From Crocinitomicaceae bacterium (GTDB lineage: Bacteria > Bacteroidota > Bacteroidia > Flavobacteriales_D > Crocinitomicaceae): a DNA stretch of 16,503 bases. Positions 8,297 through 15,818 of this stretch are shown in pieces. A model generated the notes under the pieces. That model saw nothing but the letters and a program-made list of their open reading frames with translations, was not told the DNA's origin and searched no databases. Position 1 is the stretch's first letter, and each line of letters starts with the position of its first letter. The stretch spans positions 1 to 16,503 of the forward strand of contig JAHEMP010000020.1 of NCBI GenBank assembly GCA_024643585.1, read 5' to 3'. The position numbers were made by a program, and so were the translations under genes.

Positions 8297-9709
8297 ATGG
8301 AGGTACAACAAATATATACTGGATGTTTAGCACAAGGTGCTTATTACATTGAAAGCAACAAAGAGGTAGCTATTATTGATCCTTTGCGCGAAGTGCAGCA
8401 ATACATAGATTTAGCTGAATCTCGCGGGGCCAAAATAAAATATATATTAGAGACACATTTTCATGCTGATTTTGTTTCAGGTCACCTTACATTGTCACAA
8501 TTGACAGGTGCACCAATTATTTTTGGACCAAATGCAGAAACTAATTTCCCATCCACCATCGTTAAAGACGGCGAGGAATTGGCATTAGGAAATTCCAAAA
8601 TCAAAGTATTACATACGCCTGGCCACACAATGGAAAGCACCTGTTACTTGCTTTTAGACGAGAAAGGTGAGCCAAATTCTTTGTTTTCAGGAGATACGCT
8701 TTTCTTAGGAGATGTTGGTCGACCAGATTTAGCTCAAAAAGCGGCTAGCATGACCATGGAAGATTTAGCTGGAATCTTATTTGATAGCTTAAGAAATAAG
8801 ATAATGACATTGCCAGATAATGTTACGGTCTACCCAGGTCATGGAGCCGGTTCTGCATGCGGAAAAAGCATGAGCAAAGAAACAATTGGTGTTTTGGGAG
8901 AGCAGAAGGAGACAAACTATGCCTTGCGAGCAAATATGACCAAAGAAGAGTTTGTCAAAGAGTTAACAGATGGATTGGCCCCTCCCCCTGCCTATTTCCC
9001 GCTTAATGTTCAAATGAACAAAGAAGGATATTCTTCAATTGAAGACGTCTTGATAAAAGGAAAAAAACCATTGTCCTCAGAAGAAGTTGATGCTATTTTA
9101 TCAGAAAAAGGAACGGTTTTGTTGGATGTTCGTCATCAAAGTGAATTTTCCAGATCACATATTCCTGGAAGTCTATTTATAGGTTTGGATGGTCAATTTG
9201 CACCATGGGTCGGGGCAATTATCGCTGATACTAAGACACCGATTATTTTGGTAGTTTCAGAAGATCGTTTAGAAGAGGCAATTACTAGATTAAGCAGAGT
9301 TGGGTTTGACAATATCAAGGGTTATTTAAAGGGTGGCATTGAAGCATGGGCCGAAAGCGGAAGAACACTTGATGATATTTCTTCAATATCTGCTGAGGAT
9401 TTAGAAATTAAACTTAAATCAGAAAAGTTGCCTTTATTTGATGTTCGAAAAGAAGGGGAATTTTTATCGGCTCACTTGGTTGGAGCAAATTTCACACCGT
9501 TGGATGATCTTAAAAAATATTTGGATGAATTTCCAGACGACGAACCGTTTTATTTGCATTGCGCTGGAGGATATCGTTCTGTTATCGCCATGTCGATATT
9601 GAAAGCTCACGGCATTCAAAACGGTATCGATATTCTTGGAGGGTTCGGTGCTTTGAGTAAAACATCATTGCCAAAAGAAGAAAATGTTTGTGCGAGCACT
9701 CTCCGATAA
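8297..9709 (+). CDS. CstB-like persulfide dioxygenase with two rhodanese domains
   Basis: 470 residues with no signal peptide, so cytosolic. The N-terminal metallo-beta-lactamase domain (about 1-235) shows THFHADFVSGH (H54, H56, D58), TPGH (H110), SGDTLF (D133) and YPGHGAGSACGK (H182), the metal-binding set of ETHE1-type persulfide dioxygenases. Two rhodanese domains follow. The first (about 258-356) lacks the active-site cysteine: its loop reads VVSEDR with Ser321. The second (about 366-462) keeps it as Cys422 in HCAGGYRS. This order (dioxygenase, inactive rhodanese, active rhodanese) resembles Staphylococcus aureus CstB, which oxidises persulfides of CoA or bacillithiol and yields thiosulfate. 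Cys188 lies in the conserved SACGK segment of that group. The expected role is disposal of sulfide-derived persulfides. It converges with the STAS-like gene, leaving 16 bases and no terminator between the stops. Confidence 0.9.
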   Translation: MEVQQIYTGCLAQGAYYIESNKEVAIIDPLREVQQYIDLAESRGAKIKYILETHFHADFVSGHLTLSQLTGAPIIFGPNAETNFPSTIVKDGEELALGNSKIKVLHTPGHTMESTCYLLLDEKGEPNSLFSGDTLFLGDVGRPDLAQKAASMTMEDLAGILFDSLRNKIMTLPDNVTVYPGHGAGSACGKSMSKETIGVLGEQKETNYALRANMTKEEFVKELTDGLAPPPAYFPLNVQMNKEGYSSIEDVLIKGKKPLSSEEVDAILSEKGTVLLDVRHQSEFSRSHIPGSLFIGLDGQFAPWVGAIIADTKTPIILVVSEDRLEEAITRLSRVGFDNIKGYLKGGIEAWAESGRTLDDISSISAEDLEIKLKSEKLPLFDVRKEGEFLSAHLVGANFTPLDDLKKYLDEFPDDEPFYLHCAGGYRSVIAMSILKAHGIQNGIDILGGFGALSKTSLPKEENVCASTLR

Positions 9710-9725
9710 TCAATTTAAGTAAATT

Positions 9726-10112
9726 TTAAAGATAGTTTTTTAACCAATCTTTTGCCTGAGAGGAATTGGCAAAAAGTTTAATGGGAAACTTGCTTTTGGC
9801 AAATCTCAAGTTGTAATTCGATTTTATCCTTGTCCACCAAGACGGTGCAACAATTGCTAAAGCCTTGTAAATTTTAGAATACTCTCGATCAATATATGCA
9901 ATATAGGGTTTGCTTAAATTTGAAATTTGAAAGTCTTCCACTAAACCACAAACAGAATTTCCTTTTGTAATTGATTTTAAGTGGATATAATTTTGATCCA
10001 TTTCTTCCAAAGAGACAAATCCTTTTTTCGCTTTCGAAACTAAAACCCCTTCAGAATCGACGTACAAAGTCGCCATTCTACTTTCAACAGTTGTATCTTG
10101 CATGGTTTCCAT
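9726..10112 (-). CDS. Small STAS/SpoIIAA-like protein of unknown function
   Basis: 128 residues, soluble, no signal peptide. The alternation of strands and helices and the C-terminal pattern (ALAIVAPSWWTRIKSNY, then FPIKLFANSSQAKDWL) resemble a family of short Bacteroidota STAS/SEC14-like proteins. In that family a parent sequence of the type ALALVV...FPTKLFTSEEEALEWL recurs. No catalytic motif is visible; the fold usually acts in binding or regulation. The ATG at 10112 is the first in frame and follows an exact -7 element by about 30 bases. Internal ATGs at residues 4 and 13 are alternatives, and residues before 13 look unstructured. It is transcribed divergently from the GT4 gene. The family assignment rests on pattern resemblance only. 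Confidence 0.7.
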   Translation of the reverse strand: METMQDTTVESRMATLYVDSEGVLVSKAKKGFVSLEEMDQNYIHLKSITKGNSVCGLVEDFQISNLSKPYIAYIDREYSKIYKALAIVAPSWWTRIKSNYNLRFAKSKFPIKLFANSSQAKDWLKNYL

Positions 10113-10141
10113 AAAACTTCGTATTCAGATGTGAACTATCT

Positions 10142-10149
10142 CAAATCTA
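10142..10149 (-). promoter_or_regulatory. -7 promoter element for the STAS-like gene
   Basis: The minus strand reads TAGATTTG, an exact TAnnTTTG match, giving a leader of about 20-25 bases before the ATG at 10112. The nearest TTG upstream on the minus strand is 23 bases away (10173-10175), slightly long for a -33 element. Confidence 0.5.
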
Positions 10150-10237
10150 CAAATTGAACACGAATAATTCACCAAAAAGTTGTAAACATTTAACAAAAAT
10201 CAATTTTGAAAATCATTGTTCAATTGAATTAGTCAGA

Positions 10238-10266
10238 TTGCTACTCATCTTTTATCAATAATTTTG
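10238..10266 (+). promoter_or_regulatory. Promoter of the GT4 glycosyltransferase gene
   Basis: TTG at 10238-10240, an 18-base spacer, then TAATTTTG at 10259-10266, an exact -7 element. Spacing fits the Bacteroidota housekeeping sigma factor. Transcription should start near 10272, leaving a leader of about 40 bases. The 201-base gap 10113-10313 is thus a divergent promoter region with no other feature seen. Confidence 0.6.
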
Positions 10267-10313
10267 CATCTTTGAACGTTTAAGTATCCTAATATTTCCA
10301 TTTTTTGAAAAGT

Positions 10314-11429
10314 GTGAAACACATTCTTATTCTAAGCTCTTGGTACCCAACAAAGGATAGGCCATTTCTAGGTAATTATATTCAGCAGTTTGCCCTAAAC
10401 ATGAGTGAATACTGCAGGATTACCGTAATCTCATTAGAAAAAAGTAAAACTATTTCAAGTAAATTTGAAGTAACTCACATCAACGATAATTTTCAAGAAA
10501 TTCGGTTCTTCTACAATTCATTAATTTCAAAAAATTCAAAGTTAACTGCGCATAAAAGGGCAATAAAGTTTGAAGGTGAAAATTATATCGATTTTGATTT
10601 AATCCATGCTCACATTGGAATGACAAATTGGTGGCATTTTCTTAATTTCAAAAGTAAGCTACAGTTACCCATGGTCTATTCTGAACACGGCAGTTTCTTT
10701 CTTCCAGCAAATTTCAAGGAAATAAGCGTTTTCAATAAAATTGGCTTAAAAAAACTTATGAAATCCAGTGACGTTGTTACCGCCGTCTCAGAAGTTTTGG
10801 CGATAACAATGAAAAAAAATGGAGGAAAAGAGATTGAAATAATCGGCAATAGTTTACCCAAGCACTGGGAGAACTTGTCCTTAGCCGTTAACAATAATGT
10901 TAAGGCTTACCGATTTCTTCACATCTCAACTTTAGACAACGTTAAAAATATAAAAGGGATCATTGATGCGTTCAATATTGTGAAAAACAAAGGTTTTGAT
11001 AATCTTCATCTTACTGTTGTCAGCGATGAAAATTATGATTCACAAAAAGAGTATGTCGAAAAGTTAGGACTAACAAGCGAAGTTCAGTTTCTGGGCCCGA
11101 TTGAGCACAGTGATTTACCAACTATTTACCAAGAACACAATTGCTTTATCTTAAATTCATATTACGAAACCTTTTCTATTGTGTTAGCAGAAGCTATGCA
11201 TTTTGGTTTACACCTAATTTCTACAAACGTTGGTTTTTTAGTCGGCGAAGAATCAGCGCCTTTTGACGAAGTTAAAAACAACAACCCCGAAGATTTAGCA
11301 TTAAAAATAATAACGGCAAAAACAAATAAGTCGTTTTCAGGAAATCAAGGGCGTGAATTTGCCAAAAGATTCTTACAAGACAATATTATCCAAAAATACC
11401 TTGAACTATACAACCGTTTCAGTTCTTAA
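10314..11429 (+). CDS. GT4-family glycosyltransferase
   Basis: 371 residues from GTG at 10314; cytosolic or membrane-associated retaining glycosyltransferase of GT-B fold. The N-terminal domain opens HILILSSWYPTKDRPFLGNY, as in group 1 glycosyltransferases acting on surface polysaccharides. The C-terminal half has HISTLDNVKNIKGIIDAF and FLGPIEHSDLPTIY. The donor-binding E-x7-E follows as ETFSIVLAEA (E285 and E293). There is no ATG near the 5' end: an in-frame TAA lies at 10290-10292 and the first ATG would remove about 30 conserved residues. The start must therefore be GTG at 10314 or TTG at 10305. I prefer GTG, which begins the protein at the conserved strand. It is not BshA: the N-terminus is unlike that family. 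No other polysaccharide gene is nearby, so donor and acceptor cannot be told. Its stop overlaps that of bshB1. Confidence 0.88.
   Translation: MKHILILSSWYPTKDRPFLGNYIQQFALNMSEYCRITVISLEKSKTISSKFEVTHINDNFQEIRFFYNSLISKNSKLTAHKRAIKFEGENYIDFDLIHAHIGMTNWWHFLNFKSKLQLPMVYSEHGSFFLPANFKEISVFNKIGLKKLMKSSDVVTAVSEVLAITMKKNGGKEIEIIGNSLPKHWENLSLAVNNNVKAYRFLHISTLDNVKNIKGIIDAFNIVKNKGFDNLHLTVVSDENYDSQKEYVEKLGLTSEVQFLGPIEHSDLPTIYQEHNCFILNSYYETFSIVLAEAMHFGLHLISTNVGFLVGEESAPFDEVKNNNPEDLALKIITAKTNKSFSGNQGREFAKRFLQDNIIQKYLELYNRFSS
11426..11429. other. Shared palindromic stop codons of converging genes
   Basis: The four bases TTAA supply the plus-strand TAA (11427-11429) of the glycosyltransferase gene and the minus-strand TAA (11428-11426) of bshB1. 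The two coding regions overlap by four bases with no room for a terminator between them. Confidence 0.95.
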
Positions 11430-12142
11430 TCAATATCGTATAGATTACGAACCCCAATGGTTCTTTCTACCGTAAATCCTTCTGCAAATTCAGCTGAAAT
11501 ATCTCGACCAAAATCACGCATCCGACCTTTTAAGAATTCTATAAATTCTTCGCCAGATATCGGAGTTACTGGTTCGGTTGAATTAGGATTGTAAAATTGC
11601 GAAGAATAGGCTTTTATTGCTTCAATTTTTCGATCAACAAATTCTGAAACATCCACTACAAAGTCGGGTTTAATAAACCTATCTTGAATGTAATGATAAA
11701 CGGCGTTTGGCCTATGTTTTTCTTGAAGAATACTTTCCCAGGAAGTCTGAAATTTAGCTAATCCAGATAAAAAACAAGACTCAGAAACCAATTGGGAAGC
11801 CCTACCATGATCTGGGTGTCTGTCAGTGATGGAATTTGCGATAACAATGCTAGGTTGAAAACGACGAATCTGTTCAACAATTAATCGTTTGTTTTTTTCA
11901 TTTATTTCAAAAAATCCATCGTCCATTTTTAAATTGACACGATAGGAAATACCCATAATTTCGTCGGCTTTTTTAGCTTCTTCATAACGAGTTTCAATTG
12001 TACCTCTAGAACCTAATTCACCCTGTGTTAAATCAACTATCCCAACTTTGGCACCGGCGGCAATGTGTTTCATTAGGGTTCCACTTGCGGCCAATTCAAT
12101 GTCGTCTGGGTGAGCCGCAAAGGCTAAAATGTCTAATTTCAT
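11426..12142 (-). CDS. bshB1: Bacillithiol biosynthesis deacetylase BshB1
   Basis: 238 residues, the usual length for this family. It deacetylates N-acetylglucosaminyl-malate to glucosaminyl-malate, the second step of bacillithiol synthesis, in the cytosol. The LmbE/PIG-L zinc-hydrolase motifs are intact: AHPDD at 10-14 (zinc ligands H11 and D14, catalytic base D13) and RHPDH at 108-112 (H109, zinc ligand H112). LTQGELGSRG, KMDDGFF and the C-terminal AEGFTVERTIGV are characteristic of BshB1. It is the last gene of the minus-strand operon, 10 bases after the stop of the peroxidase-like gene. bshA and bshC are not in the window. The GT4 gene beside it is not bshA and faces the opposite way. Confidence 0.95.
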   Translation of the reverse strand: MKLDILAFAAHPDDIELAASGTLMKHIAAGAKVGIVDLTQGELGSRGTIETRYEEAKKADEIMGISYRVNLKMDDGFFEINEKNKRLIVEQIRRFQPSIVIANSITDRHPDHGRASQLVSESCFLSGLAKFQTSWESILQEKHRPNAVYHYIQDRFIKPDFVVDVSEFVDRKIEAIKAYSSQFYNPNSTEPVTPISGEEFIEFLKGRMRDFGRDISAEFAEGFTVERTIGVRNLYDID

Positions 12143-12152
12143 AATCTGCTTA

Positions 12153-12614
12153 TTATTGTTGAACCCAGTCTATTATTTCAGAATCCAAAGGTTCTATTGA
12201 AGAGGAAAGTGAACGAATTACATTTCCTTTTTTATCGATTAAATATTTATGGAAATTCCATTTTGGCTCCTCTCCTGTCTCGCTTTTCAACCAAGAATAC
12301 AATGGGTGCGTTGAATTTCCAACCACTTTGACTTTACTCATCATTGGGAAGTTTACGCCATAATTCTTTTCACAAAATAAGGCAATTTCTTCGTCACTGC
12401 CGGGGTCTTGTTGACCAAAGTCATTAGAAGGGAATCCAAGAATTTCAAAAGTTTGCCGGCTAGAATTTTCATACAATTCCTGCAATTGGGCAAATTGTTT
12501 TGTGAATCCACAATGACTGGCAGTATTGACAATTAGCACATTTTTACCTGCCAATGACTCGACATCAAATACATTACCATTTATATCTTCAAAAATAAAA
12601 TCGTACAGAATCAT
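12153..12614 (-). CDS. Cytosolic glutathione-peroxidase-like thiol peroxidase
   Basis: 153 residues without signal peptide. The tetrad is present: Cys35 in NTASHCGFT, Gln69 in GQQDPG, Trp119 and Asn120 in KWNFHKYL. A probable resolving Cys81 lies in LFCEKNYG. It should reduce peroxides using thioredoxin or another low-molecular-weight thiol. Its ATG abuts the TAG stop of ccsA with no base between (TAGATG), which suggests translational coupling, and its stop is 10 bases before bshB1. This fixes it as an operon member between cytochrome c maturation and bacillithiol synthesis. It is a shorter, cytosolic paralogue of the secreted protein at 4181-4723, sharing NTAS-CG, P(S/A)N(D/N)F, CxKNYGV and FPMMSKV. 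Confidence 0.92.
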   Translation of the reverse strand: MILYDFIFEDINGNVFDVESLAGKNVLIVNTASHCGFTKQFAQLQELYENSSRQTFEILGFPSNDFGQQDPGSDEEIALFCEKNYGVNFPMMSKVKVVGNSTHPLYSWLKSETGEEPKWNFHKYLIDKKGNVIRSLSSSIEPLDSEIIDWVQQ

Positions 12615-14459
12615 CTATTTCAGATTGTTATAAGTTTTATTTCTTAATCCAGCATATACTGTAAGGGTTAAGAACAGAATTACAGTAACAACTAATTCAG
12701 TTGGTATCCTACCTAAACCCTCTCCTTGTGCATAAGAATGGAGACCAACTAGGTAAAAATTAACGCCGAAAAATGTAAACAATATGGCTGAATATCCCCA
12801 TAATCCAGCGACGTTAAATGTAAATTTACCGGCTAAACCTGGAATGAATCTAAAATGCAGTATTACAGCATAAACCAAGACAGAAACTAATGCCCACGTT
12901 TCTTTAGGGTCCCATCCCCAATATCTACCCCACGATTCATTCGCCCAAATCCCACCGAGGAAAGTTCCAATTGTAAGCATAAACAAACCTACTGTAATCG
13001 TCAGTTCAGATACATAGGTCAATTCCTTAATATTAAGAGTGATAATTTTTCCGTTTTTCTCGTTTCTAAAAATATAAAGGAATAAATTCAAGAGAGATAA
13101 AATTGCTCCTAAACCTAAAAATCCATAACTACCCGTAATAATGGCGACATGTATCATCAACCAATACGATTTTAAGACTGGCTGTAATGGCGTGATTTCA
13201 GGGTCCATTAAATTCATTTCCGTAACAAAAATCATTAAAAAGGCTAAAACACAAGTTGCAGCCAATATAACTGCGTTTTTACGAGAGAAAGCAAATCCGG
13301 CAATCATTGTTACCAATCCAATAAAAACGACCGCTTCATATCCATTGCTCCAAGGTGCATGACCAGTTATATACCACCTCATTCCAAGCCCAGTAGCATG
13401 GTACAAAGCCACGATAAGGAGTGCGTATCGCCCGATTCTATTTATTAAGTTGAATCTAGTATCTGTATTTCCTTTGGGGTTTTTAAAAATTCGGATAAAA
13501 AACACAACCAACAGCATCATTCCGAAAAGAAGATAGAGATAGGATGCATTTTTGAAAATGTTCATTTTGTTGTACAAAACCTCTGTTAACAAATGACTTT
13601 TTGAAGGTATTACCTTTTTACCTTCAATTCTTTGTTGCTTTTTAAAGTTGATTAGATTTGCATTTGCAAGGCTCCAATCTCCTGATTTTGAAGCTTTGTC
13701 GATAGAAGCAAAATATTGCAATGCTTCCATTGAAAGCTCCTGAGCTTTTCCAACTAATTCCTTACTTAACGGAACAAACCAAGTTTGACTTGGATCAGAT
13801 TTCATTGGGATAATTTTCATATAAGCCCACATGAAAATTTGATTCATTATCTGGAATTTCTCTACAACTTTTATTAATTTTTTATCAAATTCATTTCTTT
13901 TTGACTCTAATTTTTGAAAAGCCTTGTTGTAGTCATCCATTAATTTGAAGCCTCCTTGCCCATCACTGAGGTCCATATAATTTGCATAATTGTCTTTTAT
14001 TCCGAAAGCTTCTTTTAAATTGCTGGGCACATAAATAACTTTTTCATACATCCAAAATTCTGGATACATGTGCATAGACAATATTGTAGTTACCGCATCC
14101 TTGCCTTGATAAGTATTCTTTCTAGATAATTTGCGCAATAATTGATCACAAAGAGAATGAAATGGAATTATCCGGCCTCTAAAATCTTGAACCGCCATTG
14201 TCGAAAGAAGTTCAGATTGTTCTGCTGAAATATATCTTGCAGGTAAAGGCTCGCGCTTAACAACTTCTTTCGGTTGTCCTTGTATTTCATGCGAATGGTC
14301 TGCTGAAGTTGAATCATTGTGAACATGATCTACCTGTCCAAAAGCAGAAAAAGAAAGCAAGAAAAGCACCAACAAAGATTCTTTTCTAATTCGAATTTTA
14401 GATATTTTATCTCTCACTTCTGAAAATCTTCCTTGCCTTACAAATAAAGAAAGAATCAT
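12615..14459 (-). CDS. ccsA: Cytochrome c biogenesis protein CcsA (C-terminal part of a ResB-CcsA system)
   Basis: 614 residues. Haem handling and ligation subunit of System II cytochrome c maturation in the inner membrane. About nine or ten membrane helices occupy 304-604. The WWD haem-binding motif is at about 505-517 (WANESWGRYWGWD), with candidate haem-ligand histidines H354 (LYHATG), H437 (MIHVAI) and H573 (VGLHSY). Residues 1-25 look like the tail of the last ResB helix plus a cytoplasmic loop (SLFVRQGRF). A signal-like hydrophobic stretch (28-41) then leads to a His-bearing segment (H45, H47, H55, H57) and a roughly 240-residue extracytoplasmic region. In many Bacteroidota this is one protein of about 1000-1070 residues together with ResB. 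Here the ATG lies two bases after the resB stop in another frame (see the junction entry). Confidence 0.88.
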   Translation of the reverse strand: MILSLFVRQGRFSEVRDKISKIRIRKESLLVLFLLSFSAFGQVDHVHNDSTSADHSHEIQGQPKEVVKREPLPARYISAEQSELLSTMAVQDFRGRIIPFHSLCDQLLRKLSRKNTYQGKDAVTTILSMHMYPEFWMYEKVIYVPSNLKEAFGIKDNYANYMDLSDGQGGFKLMDDYNKAFQKLESKRNEFDKKLIKVVEKFQIMNQIFMWAYMKIIPMKSDPSQTWFVPLSKELVGKAQELSMEALQYFASIDKASKSGDWSLANANLINFKKQQRIEGKKVIPSKSHLLTEVLYNKMNIFKNASYLYLLFGMMLLVVFFIRIFKNPKGNTDTRFNLINRIGRYALLIVALYHATGLGMRWYITGHAPWSNGYEAVVFIGLVTMIAGFAFSRKNAVILAATCVLAFLMIFVTEMNLMDPEITPLQPVLKSYWLMIHVAIITGSYGFLGLGAILSLLNLFLYIFRNEKNGKIITLNIKELTYVSELTITVGLFMLTIGTFLGGIWANESWGRYWGWDPKETWALVSVLVYAVILHFRFIPGLAGKFTFNVAGLWGYSAILFTFFGVNFYLVGLHSYAQGEGLGRIPTELVVTVILFLTLTVYAGLRNKTYNNLK

Positions 14460-14470
14460 TCCTAATATCC
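14457..14470 (-). other. Frame break between resB and ccsA
   Basis: Read on the minus strand this is GGATATTAGGAATG. In the resB frame it gives Gly-Tyr-stop (TAG at 14464-14462). In the ccsA frame the same bases continue open upstream of the ATG as ATA TTA GGA ATG. One extra base after TAT, for example a third T, would read Gly-Tyr-Leu-Gly-Met and join both genes into one protein of about 1060 residues. The break falls inside the expected fourth ResB membrane helix. Confidence 0.75.
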
Positions 14471-15799
14471 AATGTATGTCACATTTGTGCCCAAAGCATC
14501 ATGATTAACGCTTAATCTTGTACCTTTCTCGTCTGGATCGTAAGCTGACTGGAAAAATCTATATCCTCCATAATCAATTACATTGTTCATGAAAATCCTA
14601 TGATCTTCTTTCACATTATGCTTTGGATCTAGAACTGTTACCTCGCTCGCAAATGAACTTGGAGCATCCGACCCTGGGTATCTGTCCAATTGAAAATCAC
14701 GACAAGCAATCGAGAATGGAAGGTCTATTTTTGTTGCACCATATTCAAGTTCATAGGTTAAACCATTGAATTCAAAAATCTCTGAGCTCGGAATTTGACC
14801 CATTCCACCAGCTAGATCTACGATTTTTGATTTTTCACCGTCTGTTACTTTCACCGTTAAATAGTCTATGCCTTCATTCTTTTTTGAAGCAGGCACTAGC
14901 ATTTTCTTGGCATTCTTAATCAGCCCTTTAAACACAAACTGCTGACCTTGAACCTTGTAAAGTGTTGCCGATTCTAATAGAGTTTTTGAGTTTGCTGGTA
15001 CAATTGTAAAAGAACTATCCGAAACTTCAAAGCCATTTTGTCGAGCCTCACGCATTTTAGCCATTGGTAAAAAGGCTATATCCAAGACTGACTTGAAATA
15101 ATATTTTTTGTTTTCTTCGATAACCTCAATACCTGGCATTGCGTCCTTTTTATCAAACGACATGGATAAATCACCTAGCATGATGAATCCATTTTTACCA
15201 AGGTAATTAGAACTCATACCATCTGTAACAATATCTAACACAGACTCTGAAATAGAATCATTGATGACCAAGGAATCCACCATGTTCTCTCTGAAATTTT
15301 CGAAAGTAACCGTTATTGGCGTCTTGTGATTGGGAAATTCAACGTCAATGTTAAATCGATTAAAATACTGTGGTGACTGATAACTTTTTTCTTTGTAGAC
15401 ATATTGCAACTTTCCATCGTTGATTTTCATCCATAAAAAGGGGTCCGAAGAATATATGAAATTAGAGCTACTGCCCTCACGAATCAACATTAATCCTTCA
15501 AAAGATATAAATCGTGTGATTCCAGCTCCAATTAATATGACAATAAACGAAAGGTGAAAAAGTAAAGTAGCAAATTTCTCTTTTCTGAAAAGGTCGTATT
15601 TAAAAATGTTGGAAATTAAGTTTATAGCCAAATAAACCAATAAGATTTCAAACCAAGTAGCATTGTACACGAACAGTTTTGCTGTTTGAACATCATATGC
15701 CGATTCAATAAAGGTAGCTGCTCCGATAGCAATAAGGAATAAAAACATCCCTATCGTCATCATTCGCATTGAGAAAAATTGACCAATTATTTTATCCAT
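14462..15799 (-). CDS. resB: Cytochrome c biogenesis protein ResB (N-terminal part of a ResB-CcsA system)
   Basis: 445 residues. ResB (also called CcsB) works with CcsA to bring haem across the membrane and deliver it to apocytochrome c. Three N-terminal membrane helices are visible at about 14-31, 50-67 and 78-95, with His82 in the third. A large extracytoplasmic beta-rich domain follows (about 100-435), containing EGLMLIREG and, near the end, YGGYRFFQSAYDP, both typical of ResB. The protein stops at TYIGY, the point where a fourth membrane helix normally begins, so it lacks a complete last helix. The start at 15799 follows a good promoter. It is the first gene of the operon resB-ccsA-peroxidase-bshB1. 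Confidence 0.88.
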   Translation of the reverse strand: MDKIIGQFFSMRMMTIGMFLFLIAIGAATFIESAYDVQTAKLFVYNATWFEILLVYLAINLISNIFKYDLFRKEKFATLLFHLSFIVILIGAGITRFISFEGLMLIREGSSSNFIYSSDPFLWMKINDGKLQYVYKEKSYQSPQYFNRFNIDVEFPNHKTPITVTFENFRENMVDSLVINDSISESVLDIVTDGMSSNYLGKNGFIMLGDLSMSFDKKDAMPGIEVIEENKKYYFKSVLDIAFLPMAKMREARQNGFEVSDSSFTIVPANSKTLLESATLYKVQGQQFVFKGLIKNAKKMLVPASKKNEGIDYLTVKVTDGEKSKIVDLAGGMGQIPSSEIFEFNGLTYELEYGATKIDLPFSIACRDFQLDRYPGSDAPSSFASEVTVLDPKHNVKEDHRIFMNNVIDYGGYRFFQSAYDPDEKGTRLSVNHDALGTNVTYIGY

Positions 15800-15818
15800 G
15801 ATTTTATTCTTTTAGAAG

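Noticed and set aside
10314..11429. Reading the glycosyltransferase as BshA because bshB1 is adjacent
   Set aside because: The N-terminus (HILILSSWYPTKDRPFLGNY) is that of other GT4 proteins, not of BshA, and the gene is on the opposite strand in a separate unit.
14457..14470. Programmed -1 ribosomal frameshift joining resB and ccsA
   Set aside because: No slippery heptamer of the X-XXY-YYZ type is present at the overlap and no clear stimulatory stem follows. An indel or re-initiation explains it more simply.
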